DNA from: Turicibacter sp.
GTDB taxonomy: Bacteria > Bacillota_I > Bacilli_A > MOL361 > Turicibacteraceae
Direction: 5' to 3'
NCBI GenBank assembly: GCA_009780245.1
Contig: WRAJ01000011.1
Span: 1 to 53,491 of the forward strand
Length of the DNA: 53,491 nucleotides
The number at the start of each line of letters is the position of its first letter. Positions within the stretch are counted from its first letter, which is position 1. The notes under the pieces were generated by a model. It was not told the DNA's origin. It ran no database searches and saw only the letters and a list, made by a program, of their open reading frames with translations. The translations under genes and the position numbers were made by a program. Shown here one piece after another: positions 17,885 to 28,507 of this stretch.

Positions 17885-18886
17885 TTATTTGTCGTGATCA
17901 GGTAGAACTGGCCATTCTGGTAATTCAGGTAACCCCGGCCAAACTGGCAGTCCTGGCCACTCCGGTAATTCAGGTAAATCTGGCCACCATGGCCATCCTG
18001 GAAGTCCTGGCCATTCCGGTAACTCAGGTAGACCCGGCCACTCTGGTAGTTCAGGTAAGTCTGGCCACTCCGGTAATTCAGGTAAATCTGGCCATCCTGG
18101 TAGCTCAGGTAGAACTGGCCACCATGGCCATCCCGGTAATTCAGGTAGACCCGGCCACTCTGGTAGTTCAGGTAAGTCTGGCCACTCCGGTAATTCAGGT
18201 AAACCTGGCCATCCTGGTAGCTCAGGTAGAACTGGCCACCATGGCCATTCCGGTAATTCAGGCAAACTTGGCCACCACGGCCATCCTGGAAGTCCTGGCC
18301 ATTCCGGTAACTCAGGTAAATCTGGCCACTCCGGTAATTCAGGCAAACTTGGCCATCCTGGTAGCTCAGGTAGAACTGGCCACCATGGCCACTCTGGAAG
18401 TTCTGGCAACCCAGGCCATTCCCAAATTGGATGATCCCAGTCTGGTATTTCCCAATCTGGATGACTCCAGTCTGGCCAATTCCAGTCCGGTAATTCCCAA
18501 GATGGGTGATCCCAATCTGGCCAACTCCATTCCGGCCATTCCCAAACTGGATGATCCCACTCCGGCAACTCCCAATCTGGTAAATTCCAAGCTGGGTGAT
18601 CCCACTCCGGCCAACTCCAATCTGGGCGTTCCCAGTCTGGCCAATTCCAATCCGGATGTTCCCAATCTGGTAACGTCCACACTGGGTGATCCCAGTCTGG
18701 CCAACTCCAATCTGGGCGTTCAGGCCATCCTGGAAGTTCCGGAAGCTCTGGAAGAGCTGGAATTTCTGGATGAGCAGGTTTCTCTGGAATATTAAGTTCC
18801 GCAGCCGAAACAGTTAAAGCAGGCATTCCGATTTGGATGGCAAGTGCTGCTGCAAGTAATATTCCCACAAACTTTTTCTTGAACAT
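17885..18886 (-). CDS. Secreted Trp/Pro repeat protein (novel low-complexity)
   Basis: 333 residues from the ATG at 18886, which has GGAGTGGAG upstream and begins a clean signal peptide (MFKKKFVGILLAAALAIQIG, cleavage near VSAAE). The frame is open further upstream but lacks an RBS or sensible N-terminus. After a short Pro/Glu spacer come about 19 pentads P-x-W-x-x (roughly 18420-18720), where x is mostly Asp or Glu and pairs such as DH or NW. Then come more than 50 triads P-x-(L/W) such as PEL, PEW, PGW, PWW (roughly 17900-18420), ending DHDK. No LPxTG, lipobox or known domain. Trp content is extraordinary. Spaced prolines suggest an extended polyproline-like rod lined with Trp and acid. Function unknown; surface binding or cell-wall/carbohydrate contact is possible. 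Confidence 0.8.
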   Translation of the reverse strand: MFKKKFVGILLAAALAIQIGMPALTVSAAELNIPEKPAHPEIPALPELPELPGWPERPDWSWPDWDHPVWTLPDWEHPDWNWPDWERPDWSWPEWDHPAWNLPDWELPEWDHPVWEWPEWSWPDWDHPSWELPDWNWPDWSHPDWEIPDWDHPIWEWPGLPELPEWPWWPVLPELPGWPSLPELPEWPDLPELPEWPGLPGWPWWPSLPELPEWPWWPVLPELPGWPGLPELPEWPDLPELPEWPGLPELPGWPWWPVLPELPGWPDLPELPEWPDLPELPEWPGLPELPEWPGLPGWPWWPDLPELPEWPGLPVWPGLPELPEWPVLPDHDK

Positions 18887-19154
18887 GTTCTCCACTCCTT
18901 TTGTCCTTTCTTCAGCAAAGATCGTGTTTTGAGGGGCATTTGCAAAGCTAATTCCCTCTTTCACAAAAAAATCTTGTGCTCCAATTCCATTGCCAATCGC
19001 TTTTATCAAATTATTGTGGGAAAATCTGATAATGACAATCGACATTCTAATCATATCAATTCTACTCCCGAAAAACAAGTACTTAGCAAAAAAAAAATAA
19101 CTTTTTGTTGAAATTTCACTTATATCCTTCAAAAAAAATCAAAAATTAAACTCC

Positions 19155-19188
19155 TTTTTGCACGATTTATAACGTTTTTGCACGATTT
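19155..19188 (-). promoter_or_regulatory. Direct repeat upstream of Trp/Pro repeat gene
   Basis: Two identical copies of AAATCGTGCAAAAA (minus strand) at 19175-19188 and 19155-19168, 20 bp apart, on the same face of the helix. A TATAAG hexamer follows at 19119-19124, so the repeats would sit just upstream of the -35 region. Two-turn direct repeats of this kind are typical for LytTR or OmpR-type activators; no such regulator is in the window. The remaining 18887-19118 stretch would be a 5' leader of over 200 nt in which I see no stable fold or gene. Confidence 0.5.
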
Positions 19189-19217
19189 TCAAAGCTCATT
19201 CTCACCCAATAGAAGCG

Positions 19218-19324
19218 CAAAAAAACCGAAACACACAAACTGATGTGACCTCCGATCTGTTGAACCTTTCAAGTTCAACTTTCGGAGGTCACTACAAAAC
19301 ACACTCGCCTGCCTATTTCGGTTA
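19218..19324 (-). terminator. Multi-tier terminator after metK
   Basis: Nested pairs: outer AACCGAAA with TTTCGGTT, middle GTGACCTCCGA with TCGGAGGTCAC (19245-19292), inner GTTGAAC with GTTCAAC. On the minus strand the outer right arm runs into TTTTTTT. It is large for a terminator and the middle stem alone is 11 perfect pairs. Confidence 0.75.
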
Positions 19325-19347
19325 TAAACATATACAACGCCATCGTC

Positions 19348-20520
19348 CTATCTCACTAATTCAATCACTCGCTCCCAAGCGACCCCATCGCGACCAAAAT
19401 GACCGTACGAAGCCGTTGGCGCAAACACCGGCTTTCTCAAATCTAACATATTAATAATCCCCTGCGGATCCAACTTGAAATTCTTCTTAATCACCGCCAC
19501 TAACTCATCACCTGTTAACGCTGAAGTGCCAAACGTCTCCACCAAAATCGACGTCGGTTGCGCCACACCAATCGCATACGACAACTGAATCTCACACTTA
19601 TCAGCAAGCCCATTCGCCACAATGTTCTTCGCAATGTAACGTGCGGCATACGTCGCTGAGCGATCCACCTTCGTCGCATCCTTGCCCGAAAACGCCCCGC
19701 CACCGTGACGCGCATACCCACCATAAGTATCAACAATGATTTTACGTCCGGTTAACCCCACATCACTTTCAGGCCCACCAATGACAAAGCGCCCTGTTGG
19801 GTTAATAAAGAACTTCGTCTCTTCATCAATTAAATGCGCATCGACAACCGCATCGATGACGTATTTCTTTATATCGGCGTGAATTTGTGCCTGAGAAACG
19901 TGCTCATCATGCTGAGTCGAGACAACAATCGTATCCACACGAGCAGGGACACCGTCCTCATCGTACTCAACCGTTACTTGTGTTTTTCCGTCTGGTCGTA
20001 AATAAGCCAATGTCCCATCGTGACGAATATCACTTAACTTTTTTGCTAAGCGATGAGACAACGAAATCGGCAAAGGCATCAACTCTTCTGTCTCGCGACA
20101 AGCGTAACCAAACATTAACCCTTGATCCCCTGCCCCAACTAACGCTTCTTCATCGTGTTTTTCTTTATGCTCAAACGATTCATCAACACCCATCGCAATA
20201 TCGTTTGACTGTTTCGACATTTGCACCATGACCGTGCAAGTGTTGGCGTCAATGCCATACTTGCGATCGGTATACCCAATCTCCATCAATTTCGCACGCA
20301 CAATTTTTTCGTAATCCACTTCTGCGTTAGCCGAAATTTCACCCGTCACCAAAACTAAATCCTTTGATGCCACCGTCTCACACGCCACACGCGCCTGTGG
20401 GTCTTGCGCCAAAATCGCATCTAAAACCGCATCAGAGATTTGATCACACACTTTATCTGGGTGACCTTCCGTTACCGATTCTGACGTGAATAATTTTCTT
20501 TGCTTTAATAAATTTGCCAT
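19348..20520 (-). CDS. metK: S-adenosylmethionine synthetase
   Basis: 390 residues, full length. Family signatures: [25 protein letters not shown] at the N-terminus, the ATP-binding [12 protein letters not shown] loop, and [17 protein letters not shown]. Makes S-adenosylmethionine from methionine and ATP. ATG with GAAGGTGAAAC upstream. The upstream gap is only 78 nt, too short for the usual SAM-I riboswitch plus expression platform, and none is seen. Confidence 0.97.
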   Translation of the reverse strand: MANLLKQRKLFTSESVTEGHPDKVCDQISDAVLDAILAQDPQARVACETVASKDLVLVTGEISANAEVDYEKIVRAKLMEIGYTDRKYGIDANTCTVMVQMSKQSNDIAMGVDESFEHKEKHDEEALVGAGDQGLMFGYACRETEELMPLPISLSHRLAKKLSDIRHDGTLAYLRPDGKTQVTVEYDEDGVPARVDTIVVSTQHDEHVSQAQIHADIKKYVIDAVVDAHLIDEETKFFINPTGRFVIGGPESDVGLTGRKIIVDTYGGYARHGGGAFSGKDATKVDRSATYAARYIAKNIVANGLADKCEIQLSYAIGVAQPTSILVETFGTSALTGDELVAVIKKNFKLDPQGIINMLDLRKPVFAPTASYGHFGRDGVAWERVIELVR

Positions 20521-20598
20521 TGTTTCACCTTCAATTTCCTTCTACAAAATGAGTCTTTCAAAACATTGTCTAACCTGTTAATTATAGTGACTTATCCG

Positions 20599-21276
20599 CT
20601 AAATGTCAACCTCAAGATCTTCAATGAAATAACCGTACTGACGATCCATTTCATAAAAATCAAACCCCTTACGCCCAACCGCTTGGATCACCTTATTCTT
20701 CAACTCAAAATCAGATAGTTCTTTACGTGAAAATCGTTCATAAGCTTTTTCAATTTCACGCTTCATCGCACCGGTTTCTGCCTCCTGATCAAACAAACCC
20801 AAATGACGGTCAATCAACTTATCCGCTACCCCCTTCGCATACAGATCCGACACAATCCGACGCTGGCTTTTCTTCCCCATCCGAACCTGTTCTTCAATAA
20901 AGGTGCGCGCAAAAGCATCGTCATTAAGTAAATCAAGTTGAAAAAGCTTTGTGACAACCTCCTCGATCACGCCCTCGTTCGTTTCACGATTCACCAACTT
21001 CTGCCTCAACTCTTTTTCGGTATACATCCGCCGTGCTAAAATCCCAACGGCATAGCTGTAAGCCGCGCCATAATCTTTAGACGCTTCAAGCGCACGAAAC
21101 GTCTGTTCATCCAATTCCTTGCCGACCACTAACCGGTAATCCAACATAGTTTCTTCATGAACTGAAAATTCATAAAGGTTTCCCTGTGCATCACCCAGCT
21201 CAACTTGATACTCACCACGCCTATGGGGTGTCGTTCTAGTCACAACAACATACGTCTCACTTTCTTTGCCAATCAT
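20599..21276 (-). CDS. recX: Regulatory protein RecX
   Basis: About 225 residues from the ATG at 21276 (the frame extends to 21408 but that part would overlap the SEDS promoter region). Contains repeated RecX three-helix modules: SYAVGILARRMYTEKELRQKL, FQLDLLNDDAFARTFIEEQVRMGKKSQRRIVSDLYAKGV, then a third and fourth module (YERFSRKELSDFELKNKVIQAVGRKGF). RecX limits RecA filaments in recombination and SOS. The RBS for the chosen start is weak (AGG about 14 nt upstream), so the exact start is uncertain. Divergent from the SEDS gene. Confidence 0.85.
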   Translation of the reverse strand: MIGKESETYVVVTRTTPHRRGEYQVELGDAQGNLYEFSVHEETMLDYRLVVGKELDEQTFRALEASKDYGAAYSYAVGILARRMYTEKELRQKLVNRETNEGVIEEVVTKLFQLDLLNDDAFARTFIEEQVRMGKKSQRRIVSDLYAKGVADKLIDRHLGLFDQEAETGAMKREIEKAYERFSRKELSDFELKNKVIQAVGRKGFDFYEMDRQYGYFIEDLEVDI

Positions 21277-21384
21277 CTTAAAATCACAACCTCGATCTTT
21301 ATTCACCGCCCTCATTGTATCATTTAAATTGCAATTTTTCCATGCAAATGACTTGAAAATACTATAATTTTTGCAAAAGTGTGG

Positions 21385-21390
21385 TATACT
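21385..21390 (+). promoter_or_regulatory. Extended -10 promoter of SEDS gene
   Basis: TGGTATACT matches an extended -10 (TGn plus TATACT) about 40 nt before the ATG of the SEDS gene; no good -35 hexamer precedes it. Confidence 0.5.
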
Positions 21391-21430
21391 CTTAATAACT
21401 GATATCAATTAGGTTTGGAGCTTTGAAAGA

Positions 21431-22675
21431 ATGAAAGAAAGATTAAGTAAGTTCAGTGCTATTTTTTACACACCCATACTCATTTATTTTGTGCTATTCG
21501 TTGCCATTAGCCTAGTCGCCATTGCGTCTGCTACGCCACTTGCCTGGATTCAGTATCAGGAAGAAAGAAACTATATGATAAGGCAAGCCGTCTTTTTTGT
21601 CATTGGCGGAGTGGCGATGATAAGCGTGCTTTTTTTCGGCATGAAACGATTGCGCTTTATTCGCTGGAGCCTTTACGGCATTTTCTTAATCATGTTACTG
21701 CTGATTCTCGCTTGGAATCGCCTGCCAGGTTTCCAACCTGCTTGGATTGTCAATATCAATGGCGCCACCCGTTGGATTGATCTTGAGTTTATGCAAATAC
21801 AGCCGTCTGAATTTATGCGCATTTCACTCATTTTAGTGCTCGCAGATATTATCCAAAAACATAACGAAAAAACACCGCATGAACAACGCACATTCAAAAC
21901 AGATTTCTGGCTCATCTTAAAAGCCCTCTTAGTTGTTCTTGTTCCAGCTGGGCTCATCTTCGAACAGCCCGACTCAGGTATTACGATTTTAATCTTAATT
22001 ACCCTGTCGTTTATGTTGCTAGCATCTGGCATTAAATGGACCTACATTGTTGTCGTTGCAACCATTGGGATTGCGTTCACGTACACCTTCCTTACACTAG
22101 CGCAGTATTACCCCGATATGTTACTTGAAAGTGGCCTCATTGAACCGTATCAATTACAACGTTTCTTAGGTTGGTTTGACCCCTTCGGTAGTATTTCGGG
22201 TTATGGGCGTCACTTGGCCTTTGGTTTGATCGGAATGGGCTCCGGGGGCATCTTTGGGAATGGGTTCCAAAGCACTGCCGCTTTCTTTCCCGAAGCACAC
22301 ACGGACTACATTTTCGCAGTGATTGGGATGGACTTTGGGATGATCGCTTCTATGTTTGTGATTATCATTTGCCTCTTATTTAACTTCACCATTTTAAACA
22401 CGGCGGTCTTGAATCGGGGTCATTACAATAGTCATGTTTGTGTGGGTATCTTTACGTCTTTGATGGCACAACAATTTTGGAACATCGGCATGACGTTAGG
22501 GATCATCCCGATCTCCGGTGTGACACTACCGTTTATCAGTCACGGCGGTAGCTCCGTTCTTGCCAGTATGATCATGCTCGGAATTGTCTTAAGTTCCCAC
22601 GTTGAAGGGAAAGAATTGAGTCATAGTGAGACTACTTTTCGAGAGGATATACTATTTTTACCTGAATCTTCTTAA
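21431..22675 (+). CDS. SEDS-family glycosyltransferase (FtsW/RodA/SpoVE)
   Basis: 414 residues with about ten membrane segments. SEDS signatures: RWIDLEFMQIQPSEFMRISLIL, EQPDSGITILIL, the region RFLGWFDPFGSISGYGRHLAFGLIGMGSGGIFGNGF, FFPEAHTDYIFAVIG (catalytic Asp) and ISGVTLPFISHGGSS. SEDS proteins polymerise glycan strands from lipid II with a class B PBP. ISHGGSS and VTLPF resemble FtsW/SpoVE more than RodA, but the FLGWFDPF stretch is RodA-like, so I do not assign a symbol. It stands alone with its own promoter, not beside the PASTA PBP 4 kb away. Confidence 0.88.
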   Translation: MKERLSKFSAIFYTPILIYFVLFVAISLVAIASATPLAWIQYQEERNYMIRQAVFFVIGGVAMISVLFFGMKRLRFIRWSLYGIFLIMLLLILAWNRLPGFQPAWIVNINGATRWIDLEFMQIQPSEFMRISLILVLADIIQKHNEKTPHEQRTFKTDFWLILKALLVVLVPAGLIFEQPDSGITILILITLSFMLLASGIKWTYIVVVATIGIAFTYTFLTLAQYYPDMLLESGLIEPYQLQRFLGWFDPFGSISGYGRHLAFGLIGMGSGGIFGNGFQSTAAFFPEAHTDYIFAVIGMDFGMIASMFVIIICLLFNFTILNTAVLNRGHYNSHVCVGIFTSLMAQQFWNIGMTLGIIPISGVTLPFISHGGSSVLASMIMLGIVLSSHVEGKELSHSETTFREDILFLPESS

Positions 22676-22690
22676 AATATTTCATTTTTC

Positions 22691-22721
22691 TTTTGAAAAA
22701 CATTTCACAGTGTGTTATTAT
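22691..22721 (+). promoter_or_regulatory. rex promoter with Rex operator
   Basis: -35 TTGAAA (22693-22698), 17-bp spacer, -10 TATTAT (22716-22721). Overlapping the -35 is TTTTGAAAAACATTTCACAG (22691-22710), which fits the Rex box consensus TTGTGAA-N6-TTCACAA with one outer mismatch in each arm. The layout predicts that Rex represses its own gene when NADH is low relative to NAD+. Confidence 0.75.
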
Positions 22722-22761
22722 ATTATAAAAGGTTTTAAATTTTAAAAAGGTGGGATCATCC

Positions 22762-23454
22762 ATGCAACGTATTCCAAAATCTACATTAAAAAGATTAGCG
22801 TTATATCATCGCTGTTTCTTAGATCTTAAGAAAACAGGTGTGATTAAAATCCAATCACGCGAACTCAGTACCATTATGGGGGTTGATCCAGCAACGATTC
22901 GAAAAGACTTTTCACATTTAGGTGAACTAGGTCGACAAGGATATGGCTATAAAGTTGAATTCGTTTTATCTGCGTTTGAAAAAATATTACGCATTCAAGA
23001 TGAAGAAAAGCAAAAATGCATCATCGTTGGAGCGGGTAATTTAGGTCGCGCACTCATTAACTTCTTTACTTCTGAAAGGTTCCAGAGTAACGTTAGTCAT
23101 GCGCCTTCTGAATTAGTGGCAGCTTTTGATAATGACCTCACAATTGCGGGTACGACCGTTCATAATATTCCGGTGTATCATCAATCAGAGATGGTCGACT
23201 ACATTAAAGCTCATAACATTAAATACGTTATTCTTGCTGTTCCTTCTTACGTTTCTCAAGTCATTGTGGATTCGTTCCAAGCCTTAGATATTGTTGAAGG
23301 GATTATGAACCTAACGTCAAGTATCATCAACGCTGGCGATATCGTGGTTCACGAAGTGGATCTTGCGCTCGAACTTGAAACGTTAGTATTCACAGCTATT
23401 CAAGAACACGTCAGTCATCATAATACAACAATCAAAGACGTACTTGATTTATAA
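22762..23454 (+). CDS. rex: Redox-sensing transcriptional repressor Rex
   Basis: 230 residues from the ATG at 22762 (an upstream GTG at 22750 lies inside the RBS AAGGTGGG and is rejected). An N-terminal winged helix (RIPKSTLKRLALYHRCFLDLK ... ATIRKDFSHLGELGRQGYGY) is followed by a Rossmann domain with the NAD(H) motif IIVGAGNLGRALI. Rex binds DNA when NAD+/NADH is high and releases it as NADH rises, controlling fermentation and respiration genes. Own operator at its promoter; terminator behind. ligA follows 86 nt later. Confidence 0.95.
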   Translation: MQRIPKSTLKRLALYHRCFLDLKKTGVIKIQSRELSTIMGVDPATIRKDFSHLGELGRQGYGYKVEFVLSAFEKILRIQDEEKQKCIIVGAGNLGRALINFFTSERFQSNVSHAPSELVAAFDNDLTIAGTTVHNIPVYHQSEMVDYIKAHNIKYVILAVPSYVSQVIVDSFQALDIVEGIMNLTSSIINAGDIVVHEVDLALELETLVFTAIQEHVSHHNTTIKDVLDL

Positions 23455-23513
23455 GAAAAGAGGCTAATCTCATCACCTAGTAATCAGGCGATCAATGATT
23501 AGCTTTTCTTTTC
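23453..23513 (+). terminator. Terminator after rex
   Basis: AAGAAAAGAGGCTAATC pairs with GATTAGCTTTTCTT (one-base bulge region) across a loop of about 28 nt, running into TTTTCTTTTCG. Confidence 0.7.
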
Positions 23514-23537
23514 GTATTCTAATTGCAAAGGAACTAA

Positions 23538-25523
<1,986 letters not shown>

Positions 25524-25541
25524 AACATTAAGGAGTTACAT

Positions 25542-26759
25542 ATGAAAAAGCTAATTGTTTTATTATTTTTTATCCCCCTATTTCTGACCGCTTGCATTAG
25601 CCCACCGGTTCCTGATATTGAGCAAGCGATTCAAGATTCTGACCCGAATACCATTGTGCCGCTGTCTAATGATTTAACCGTGGGTTACTTTCAAACGTTT
25701 CTCCCGATCCAGGCGAGCCCTACTCGTGGACTTATCCATGCTTATACGGGAACAATAGGTGACGGCATCGTCGTTGGTACGCGCGCTGACTTGGAGCACC
25801 TAGAGCGCTCCATGCACCGCACGGCTACAGCGTATTTTGATCCAAACGATCATTTCTTTAGAGACGGGTTAATTTTGCAACGCGCGTTTGTTTCTAATCT
25901 GCTATGTCCGTCGAACGTTGAAAGTGACATTTGCGTTAATCCCATTGGGCTTAATCCTGAAAGTGGCGCTACTCTTGATTTCAACGGCACCTCAGTGACA
26001 AGCGGTGATACGTTCGCCACCCAAATTAGACCGCTCTCTTTTGTCCTTGAGCAAAATTTTGGAACGATTGTCTATAACGAAGACGGCGAGCCTGAATTCC
26101 AACTAGAAGGTGTGGCCATCGCACTGGCGATGAACCCGCATCACACCGTTGTTGATTACAGCATTGGTCAGATTATCCCTTATCGCATGTCGGACGAGCA
26201 GATTTTAACAATTGGTCGTGAAACAGCCGCAGAACTCCTTCCGCTTCTAAGAACCGAATACAACGAACTGCGTGATGTGCCGATTATCTTTGGCTTATTT
26301 ATTCAAGAGTCTGGCAATTCCATTCTGCCAGGGCGATTAGCAAGCACTGCCGTTGGTGAAGTCGGTAGCTCTTCTCTTCGAAACTGGAACGAGGTGCATG
26401 AACGCCATTTCTTACTAGAAAACCCAGCCAACACAGCGATTAGTGCCTACAGCGTCAATCTTAATGACGAATATATTTTTGTTCGCGAATCTATTTTCCG
26501 TCAATTTCCACACACGTTTGGCATTGTTGGGCAAGTTCACATTGTGGAAGAAGAAGTGTACCGCGTTAACATTGAATTCAACATGCATTTCTTCGGTTAT
26601 GGTGAGAAGTTGGCTTTTCATCAAATGGTTGGGCAATACATCGATTATTTTTCACCTCAATACGACATCCGCGTCATCATTCGAAGCACGGATGAAATCC
26701 ACGGCACCATCATGAGACCCCCTCACGGTGACGTGCAGGTAAGTTGGGTCAGCTGGTAA
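25542..26759 (+). CDS. camS: CamS-family lipoprotein
   Basis: 405 residues. A lipoprotein signal (MKKLIVLLFFIPLFLTAC, lipobox Cys 18) puts it on the outer face of the membrane. The rest matches the CamS family: VPLSNDLTVGYFQTFLPIQASPTRGLIHAYTG near the start, then a second beta-rich domain. In staphylococci and enterococci the signal peptide of CamS is processed to a cAM373-type sex pheromone; the candidate octapeptide here is FIPLFLTA. Gene context (directly after ligA) supports the call. The mature function is unknown. Confidence 0.88.
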   Translation: MKKLIVLLFFIPLFLTACISPPVPDIEQAIQDSDPNTIVPLSNDLTVGYFQTFLPIQASPTRGLIHAYTGTIGDGIVVGTRADLEHLERSMHRTATAYFDPNDHFFRDGLILQRAFVSNLLCPSNVESDICVNPIGLNPESGATLDFNGTSVTSGDTFATQIRPLSFVLEQNFGTIVYNEDGEPEFQLEGVAIALAMNPHHTVVDYSIGQIIPYRMSDEQILTIGRETAAELLPLLRTEYNELRDVPIIFGLFIQESGNSILPGRLASTAVGEVGSSSLRNWNEVHERHFLLENPANTAISAYSVNLNDEYIFVRESIFRQFPHTFGIVGQVHIVEEEVYRVNIEFNMHFFGYGEKLAFHQMVGQYIDYFSPQYDIRVIIRSTDEIHGTIMRPPHGDVQVSWVSW

Positions 26760-26793
26760 ATCATCCTCTGGAAACAGAACTATTTATCTCAAG

Positions 26794-26962
26794 ACCGTCA
26801 CTATTTTTTTAGATTACGCTTAAAAAGTGACGGTTTTACTTTTACATACTAGAAAAACCGTCACTATCTCTTCAGATTTCACTCGAAAAGTGACGGTTTT
26901 ACTCTTACATGCTAGAAAAACCATCACTAATCCTTCAGATTTCACTTGAAAAGTGACGGTTT
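26794..26962. repeat. Array of three tandem hairpins, stem ACCGTCACT type
   Basis: Three inverted-repeat units at 26794-26837, 26853-26900 and 26914-26962. Left arm AAACCGTCACT, right arm AGTGACGGTTT, loops partly shared (TTCAGATTTCAC in units 2 and 3). Unit 3 has ACCATCACT in its left arm, which would still pair as U-G in minus-strand RNA. The spacers are similar (ACTTTTACATACTAG and ACTCTTACATGCTAG). It lies between the convergent ends of camS and pepT, where the T-rich arms could terminate both. Confidence 0.9.
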
Positions 26963-26977
26963 GTTCTCAATCATCCC

Positions 26978-28210
26978 TTACGCCCGTTGCTCAAATAATT
27001 TTGCGATTTCTACAATCGTCATCGTTGCTTTTTCCATGACATCTAGCGAGGCAAATTCAAATTTACCGTGGAAGTTCTCGCCCCCTGTGAAAATATTAGG
27101 CGTCGGTAATCCCATGTAAGACAGCTGTGAACCGTCTGTTCCACCACGGATCGGGCTACTCATTGGCGTGATGCCCAAATGCTTCATCGCCAACTCAGCA
27201 ATTTCGATAACCTCTGGCACTTCCTTGATTTTCTCAGCCATGTTGTAATACGAGTCTTCCATTCTTAGCTCAACCGCTGCCTCACCGTATTCCGCGCGCA
27301 ACTCAGCCACGATGTCCTGAACCAACGCTTTCTTCTGCTCAAACAACCCTTTATCGAAATCACGAATGATATAAAACGCATCCGTTTTCTCCACTTCTGA
27401 TTTCAAATTGATGAGATGGAAAAACCCTTCGTAACCATCCGTAAGTTCCGGCGCTTGTTCTACCGGTAGCTTGCTATGAAACGCCATGGCGATTTTGCCT
27501 GAGTGAACCATCACGTCTTTTGCCGTCCCGGGATGGACGTTGTTCCCATTGAACGTAAGGAACGCACTCGCCGCGTTAAAGCTTTCGAATTGCAACTCCC
27601 CCTCCTTGCTACCGTCAACCGTGTACGCAAAGGTTGCAGCAAATTTTTCAACATCGAATTTATGTGGTCCGCGCCCGATTTCTTCATCTGGGGTAAAGGC
27701 GATCCGAACGTCTCCGTGCTTGATTTCTGGGTGGTCGATGAGATATGCCATGGCGGTCATGATTTCCGCGACCCCGGCTTTGTTGTCCGCGCCCAGCAGT
27801 GTTGTCCCGTCGGTTGTGACAAGGGTGTGGCCGATATAGTTCTTCAGATTTGGGAATTCATTAGGTGATAGTACAACCCGCAACGCCTCGTTTAATACGA
27901 TATCGCCACCGTCGTAGCTGTTCACCACCTGCGGGTTGACATTCGCCCCTGTAAAGTCTTGTGCCGTGTCAACGTGCGCTAAAAAGCCAATCGTCGGCAC
28001 CGACTTTTCAGTGTTGCTTGGAAGCGTCGCCATGACATAGCCGTTTTCATCAATGGTCACGTCTGACATGCCGATGCTTTTTAACTCCTCGACAAGCAGA
28101 TTGGCTAAGACGATCTGCCCCGGTGATGACGGACAATTCTCATTGGTCATGTCTGCCTGCGTATCAATTTTTACGTATCTGGTTAATCGCTCTAATAATA
28201 TTTGTTTCAT
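26978..28210 (-). CDS. pepT: Tripeptide aminopeptidase (peptidase T)
   Basis: 410 residues, normal for PepT of the M20 family. Motifs: [10 protein letters not shown] (zinc His/Asp), [14 protein letters not shown] (bridging Asp), [13 protein letters not shown] (catalytic Glu pair), [13 protein letters not shown] and a C-terminal [36 protein letters not shown] that supplies further metal ligands (the motif continues to residue 380 or so). It trims the N-terminal residue from tripeptides in the cytosol. RBS CTGGAGG. The gap upstream (28211-28392) holds no gene that I can see. Confidence 0.95.
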   Translation of the reverse strand: MKQILLERLTRYVKIDTQADMTNENCPSSPGQIVLANLLVEELKSIGMSDVTIDENGYVMATLPSNTEKSVPTIGFLAHVDTAQDFTGANVNPQVVNSYDGGDIVLNEALRVVLSPNEFPNLKNYIGHTLVTTDGTTLLGADNKAGVAEIMTAMAYLIDHPEIKHGDVRIAFTPDEEIGRGPHKFDVEKFAATFAYTVDGSKEGELQFESFNAASAFLTFNGNNVHPGTAKDVMVHSGKIAMAFHSKLPVEQAPELTDGYEGFFHLINLKSEVEKTDAFYIIRDFDKGLFEQKKALVQDIVAELRAEYGEAAVELRMEDSYYNMAEKIKEVPEVIEIAELAMKHLGITPMSSPIRGGTDGSQLSYMGLPTPNIFTGGENFHGKFEFASLDVMEKATMTIVEIAKLFEQRA

Positions 28211-28398
28211 GATGAATACCTCCAGGGATTTTTAATCATGATTATAACACGTTATTGGCTTTAGGGGAAGAGGTGAAATGGTGTAGCACTTGGTAAGTGA
28301 GATGCCATTTTTGCTAAAACCCACACTTCAGTCAACAAAATCAATATACTAACTAGAGAAGACAGCAGAACAGCTAGATTTGTTTTACAAGGTTTTCG

Positions 28399-28435
28399 CT
28401 GGAAAGTTGATATTCCGTTAAATTGTTTATGAAAC
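28399..28435. repeat. Orphan half of a hairpin unit
   Basis: TGGAAAGTTGATATTCCG (28400-28417) followed by a segment ending TTTATGAAAC closely resembles the right end of the array at 13.1-13.3 kb (TGGAAAAGTTGACATTCCG, then CTTATGAAAT). The matching left arm is absent here, so this looks like a fragment of that array family. Confidence 0.45.
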
Positions 28436-28472
28436 GGGCGTGAAAAAAATAGACAAGTTTGACACTTGAATA

Positions 28473-28501
28473 TTTACAAACTGGTATGATGATGGTATAA
28501 T
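28473..28501 (+). promoter_or_regulatory. Promoter of antisense RNA
   Basis: TTTACA, 17-bp spacer, TATAAT (28496-28501) with a TGG extended -10. A near-perfect sigma-A promoter facing a region with no plus-strand gene. A second TATAAT at 28506-28511 has no partner -35. Confidence 0.8.
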
Positions 28502-28507
28502 TGCCGT

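Noticed and set aside
17895..18420. A collagen-like Gly-X-Y reading frame on the plus strand
   Set aside because: It has no start codon after the preceding TGA and no RBS. It is the mirror of TGG-CC (Trp-Pro) codons on the minus strand, which has signal peptide, RBS and terminator.
17743..18795. A 350-codon plus-strand ORF over the repeat region
   Set aside because: Repeat-derived shadow frame; no RBS, and the opposite strand explains the region better.
18887..19132. N-terminal extension of the Trp/Pro repeat protein
   Set aside because: The extension would bury the signal peptide at residue 83, and the ATG at 18886 has a good RBS.
20521..20598. SAM riboswitch upstream of metK
   Set aside because: The gap is too short and no SAM-I or S-box core was seen.
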